From NCBI GenBank assembly GCA_023078555.1, contig CM041200.1, positions 7,107,361-7,171,360 on the forward strand: DNA of 64,000 bases, read 5' to 3'. Origin of the DNA: Ulva prolifera (Eukaryota; Chlorophyta; Ulvophyceae; Ulvales; Ulvaceae). Made by a program: the position numbers and the translations under genes. Positions within the stretch are counted from its first letter, which is position 1, and every line of letters starts with the position of its first letter. Below are positions 60,901-64,000 of this stretch, one piece after another. Below the pieces are notes generated by a model. That model saw nothing but the letters and a program-made list of their open reading frames with translations, had not been told where the DNA came from and searched no databases.

Positions 60901-61853
60901 ACTGCGGGCCCCCGGTGCAGGTGCCGTGCGACCCCATGGGTGGCACCTGCAGCGGCTCCGGCACCGTCACCGTGTCCCCCACCACCCCCTACGTCTCCAC
61001 CGCCGCCATGCTCGCCCCCAGCCCCGACTGGTGTGCCAATACCCCCCTTGCCTTGGGTCATACCTTGTCATGTAAGTTCATACTTGACATGCTGCTACTT
61101 GTGTTTGTATCCCTCTGCATCTCTCGGATATGATTGTTAATTAACAGAACATATTCAGCTAGAATTCCAGCTGGATCCAGGCCTCCAGATGCTTGGAGCC
61201 CTTGCAGCTGTGACCGTGTGACACATCTTGGCATTGCAGAACTGCCAGCATTGTGTGCCCAGATTCACATACATCTGTGTGAATGCCATGACCGTGAGGC
61301 GGCGCTGACTATGGTGGCATATACAGGTTCACTGGCGTGAACATGTGGGACCTGTGCGACGGCGGCGAGTGGGTCGAGTCCCTCTCCCGGCCCCTGCCCC
61401 CCTACGATGCCGGCACCGACGTCGGCCCCGGCTTCCTCTCCATGGACATGCCCAACTCCTCACCCGGCCGCATCTTCTCCTTCGGCATGGTCATGCCCCC
61501 TGAGGCCTCCATCTTCTACAACCCTGACACGTGCGCCCCTGCGCCCCTGTCCCCCCCCCCCCCCCTTTCCCCCCTTACACAATGAGCTCTGCTGCTTGTT
61601 GCGTATGGCCCTTCACAGCGCTAGCCCTCATTTGCAGAATGTTGACTTGGGAGTACGGCTTAGAAGCTGCTGCCTCGTCATACATTACTGTTCTTCTTTC
61701 TCGTTCAAGCATTGCATACAATTTGCGAGTTACATACGTTACATACAAGTGCGAGTCACATGCGAGGGCCAGTGCTTCATGGAGGTGCTGTCGTGCAGGG
61801 GCTCTGTGGCACCCGTCGGCCAGATCACCATCGAGCGCGTGAGCTGCATGTGA
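57949..61853 (+). CDS. Secreted ferritin-like (PCC13-62 type) and Spondin_N fusion protein
   Basis: Eight exons (57949-57954, 58420-58896, 59156-59426, 59689-60041, 60284-60441, 60794-61030, 61327-61530, 61730-61853) agree in phase, giving 609 residues. Exon 1 is only ATG-AAG; joined to exon 2 it gives a signal peptide (AVLAASIGATYAQ). A Met/Pro/Glu-rich stretch follows (about 70 residues). The ferritin-like domain of desiccation-related proteins runs from GADILNFALNLECLEAEF through DEIAHVEF (ExxH), RFDPYANDIFF and LAVEAYHAGIIRTLL (ExxH) to GGFFPRGVSGFFGPQ. Exon 5 continues in phase into Spondin_N: YRMSFNMSWSPASHPIDFP, SPDWFTGVNMWDLCDGG, PPYDAGTDVGPGF (the Ca-binding DAGTD) and a final VGQITIERVSC. 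The last junction is inferred. Probably in the cell wall or extracellular; function unknown. Confidence 0.85.
59435..59448 (+). repeat. C14 tract just inside a 5' splice site
   Basis: Begins 8 bases after the intron 3 donor of the ferritin-spondin gene. Confidence 0.9.
61551..61565 (+). repeat. C15 tract just inside a 5' splice site
   Basis: Begins 20 bases after the proposed intron 7 donor of the ferritin-spondin gene. Confidence 0.9.
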
Positions 61854-63138
61854 AGGCCCGCAGCCGCGCCTCCGCAGCCGCGCCGCCATGGCCGCTGGAC
61901 AGGCCCCGTACCTGTGGAGAGTGATTAATGTGGCGTTACGGTAATGAACGCTACCCTGTGTATGACATGGCCATGGCAATGCCGTTCATATTGCCAATGG
62001 CAACGTCTTGGCCGGGGGAGCTTTCGCCGGACTCGGGGTGCCACTGTGGCCATGCATGCATACCTATTTGTGTGCATATGGGTACCGTTTTTGAGTGGCT
62101 GCTTTGCTGCCTCCCAGCGCGGGTGCTAGCGCCGGCGTTGACCCCGCTTTCTGAGGCACTATATATGATGGCGTCGACCTCTTAAGGGCCACCTTCCTGA
62201 AGGTCCTGTGTGGCTGCGACGGCAATGACCGGTCAGCGTTCGTACGAACGCATGCTGCGGAGGTTCTTGATGTGGTGCACCGGTACCGGCAATCACCAAT
62301 CACCTAAATCATCAGTGAGACCGTTAGCTGGTACAGGGAGAAAGTGCCCGGCCGTGGTGGTCCCGCTCATTGGGCATCTGAACCAGGACTAGTACTAGGA
62401 ATTTCGTATCATCCCAGGCAAGGGACTGTTGCTTTCTTTCGGGGGTGACTGCCAACATGCGGCAGAAGGCCACATTTACCGTAAGTGACTCCGCAGCAGA
62501 GCAACGTGCATGGTGGGAGGCAGTGCAGTTCCAGCATTTCAGTGCACGTAGCACTGGAGCAGAGAGTATGTGATTGGTTAACCATGCAGAGTCGTTTCTG
62601 AGATGAGATGCCGCCATGGACACATATTGCAGCCCGCAGCCGACCGCTGCGGGCCCATGTTTTGAGCTGTAATGGCCAAGCTAGAGTTCCGCTCTTTGAT
62701 ACTACGCCCTTCCAAAGGGGCCTTTGTAAATTATGCAGTCAGAGACCGTTGCCATACCTTGCCTACAAGGACAGCATTTGACAGTGTACCCCAAGGTTTA
62801 TGGGCGTGACCCTTTGTGAGATATGGTAACTTATTGAACATCTTAACACGCTGGATTGCATGCGCATGCGAGGCGCACACCGCCCGAGTCACAGGACACT
62901 CACCAGTACTCGTGGGTCTGATACATTGCATGCACATTGCATGAGCGGCAGGGTGTATACTACGGTATGCCCTTGTGGTGAGGCCATCTGCCTTGCCGCA
63001 AGTAGCGGTGTGGCCGCGGCGTCGTCCCTGCAGTTGACTGTTACCAGTACTGTAGTTCCAGCCTGCAGCTGGCGACCAGTGGCATATATAGTATGCATAT
63101 ATTTTGCTTAATGCTCATGCTCTCGTGATGCAACCCAG
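61854..63138. other. Intergenic, no gene recognised
   Basis: 3' flank of the ferritin-spondin gene and sequence without motifs. Frames are short on both strands. Confidence 0.5.
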
Positions 63139-63139
63139 A

Positions 63140-63945
63140 TCCAGTGTTGGCTCATCGGGCCCGATCACATAGAACAACTCCGAATATCCAGGTCTATTTT
63201 TTGGGTGGCAGCCCTGAAAATGCTGTAAAGCGACCCCATCACTGCCCAGATCGTGGTGGTACACAATGTGCAGCGCCCCCAGGTGAGTCACCGCTTGCAC
63301 GAACGATTGCAGTTTATCTGGGTCCAGAACAATGCGTAGGCCCCCGCCACCTGTTGCACAACTGGATGATTCCCTTTTACATTCGCTGAACCCAACCTCG
63401 ATGCTCCAAGTGGTAGAGACTGTAACATGTAATCGCAATCGTGAATGCCAGTGGCTGCACAGATCTAGAACGATTGAAACAAGAACGAATCCGCACAGCT
63501 CGTAGCACCCATGGGCTTGCAAGGAGCATGTTCAGCTCTCAAAGCGTGGCTGATCGCAGCTTATGTAAGATCGTCCGTACGGGTCACCATCGTCCCGCTG
63601 CTGCATGCTCTGAAGGAGGAACCGTCAAGATCCGAGTGGGAGTCGCTGTTGCCATTAAGTGCGGCGCCAAGGGAGACCTGCAGCACAGCCAACAACGAAG
63701 GGTGCATCATCCGTTCAGAGCTCTGCAGAGTTCTGGCATATTGGCGAGCACGTGCGTGCCGGTCAAGTCTCTGCCAGTGATGCTGCACTTCTGTTGCGGC
63801 GCACATATGACAGCATGCATCTCTGGGCAGAGGTGTGCACCAGTGTTGGGTCGCTTGGCAGCAATTCCAGGGCTGTCACCCCGAAATTGGATATGAATAT
63901 TCATAATTGTTCTATGTGATCGGGCCCGATGACCCAACACTAGTA
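63140..63945. mobile_element. Element bounded by inverted copies of a coding-like module
   Basis: Copy A (63140-63246, minus frame) and copy B (63840-63945, plus frame) are inverted repeats of about 105 bases, sharing CAGTGTTGG and TCATCGGGCCCGATCACATA. Both translate to FQGCHP and then LFYVIGPD, so the repeat looks like an old coding end. The 600 bases between include a protein-like minus-strand stretch (LRIVLDPDKLQSFVQAVTHL). It may be a non-autonomous DNA transposon or a head-to-head duplicated gene end; no target duplication was seen. A related copy lies at 31.6 kb. Confidence 0.5.
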
Positions 63946-64000
63946 CTGGTGCGCACTTGCAGTTGCCAGCAAATTTAAATGTGCGCAGACACAACTGGCT

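Overview
This window is nuclear DNA from a GC-rich, intron-rich eukaryote. The gene set points to a green alga, most likely a trebouxiophyte (Coccomyxa/Trebouxia-like); the genus is inference. A chloroplast-type MGDG synthase, a plant-type adenylate kinase and a PCC13-62 desiccation-type ferritin-like protein are present. Introns are short to medium, most 5' splice sites read GTGCGC/GTGCGT, and the palindrome TGCATGCA is scattered everywhere.

Layout. 1-4415 (+): 3' part of a Gln/Ala/Ser-rich protein of unknown function. 4.4-11.7 kb: gene-poor, with a decayed Ty1/copia-like fragment near 7.15-8.0 kb. 11678-14735 (+): F-box/LRR protein. 18367-21389 (-): ANKZF1/Vms1 peptidyl-tRNA hydrolase without ankyrin repeats. 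23105-26687 (-): MGDG synthase, divergent from 27182-31004 (+): PEP-mutase/isocitrate-lyase-family enzyme with an unusual C-terminal extension. 32353-37013 (-): CNOT10 subunit of CCR4-NOT. 37977-40080 (-): adenylate kinase, divergent from 40899-42820 (+): WBP11-like splicing factor. 45.0-52.9 kb: a locally duplicated LRR family (one nearly complete gene, one decayed copy, two fragments). 57949-61853 (+): secreted ferritin-like domain fused in phase to a Spondin_N domain. 61.9-64 kb: gene-poor, with an inverted pair of a repeated coding-like module.

For seven of the genes I rebuilt complete exon chains by eye; exon phases agree at every junction and the summed lengths are multiples of three. 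The two uncertain junctions are the last exon of the ferritin-spondin gene and the C-terminal end of CNOT10.

The main unexpected signals are: the ferritin-spondin fusion; a family of 120-160 bp retroposon-like repeats ending in GTCCTTGTAAC, three copies of which carry 11-15 bp target-site duplications; tRNA-headed SINE-like repeats; two hairpins of about 100 nt, one inside the decayed LRR copy; C-tracts placed just inside 5' splice sites; and a probable GC-AG intron.

The genes are mostly unrelated housekeeping functions (membrane lipid, ribosome quality control, mRNA decay, splicing, nucleotide balance) and do not form a cluster. The 'system-like' content lies in the repeats and in the fusion protein.
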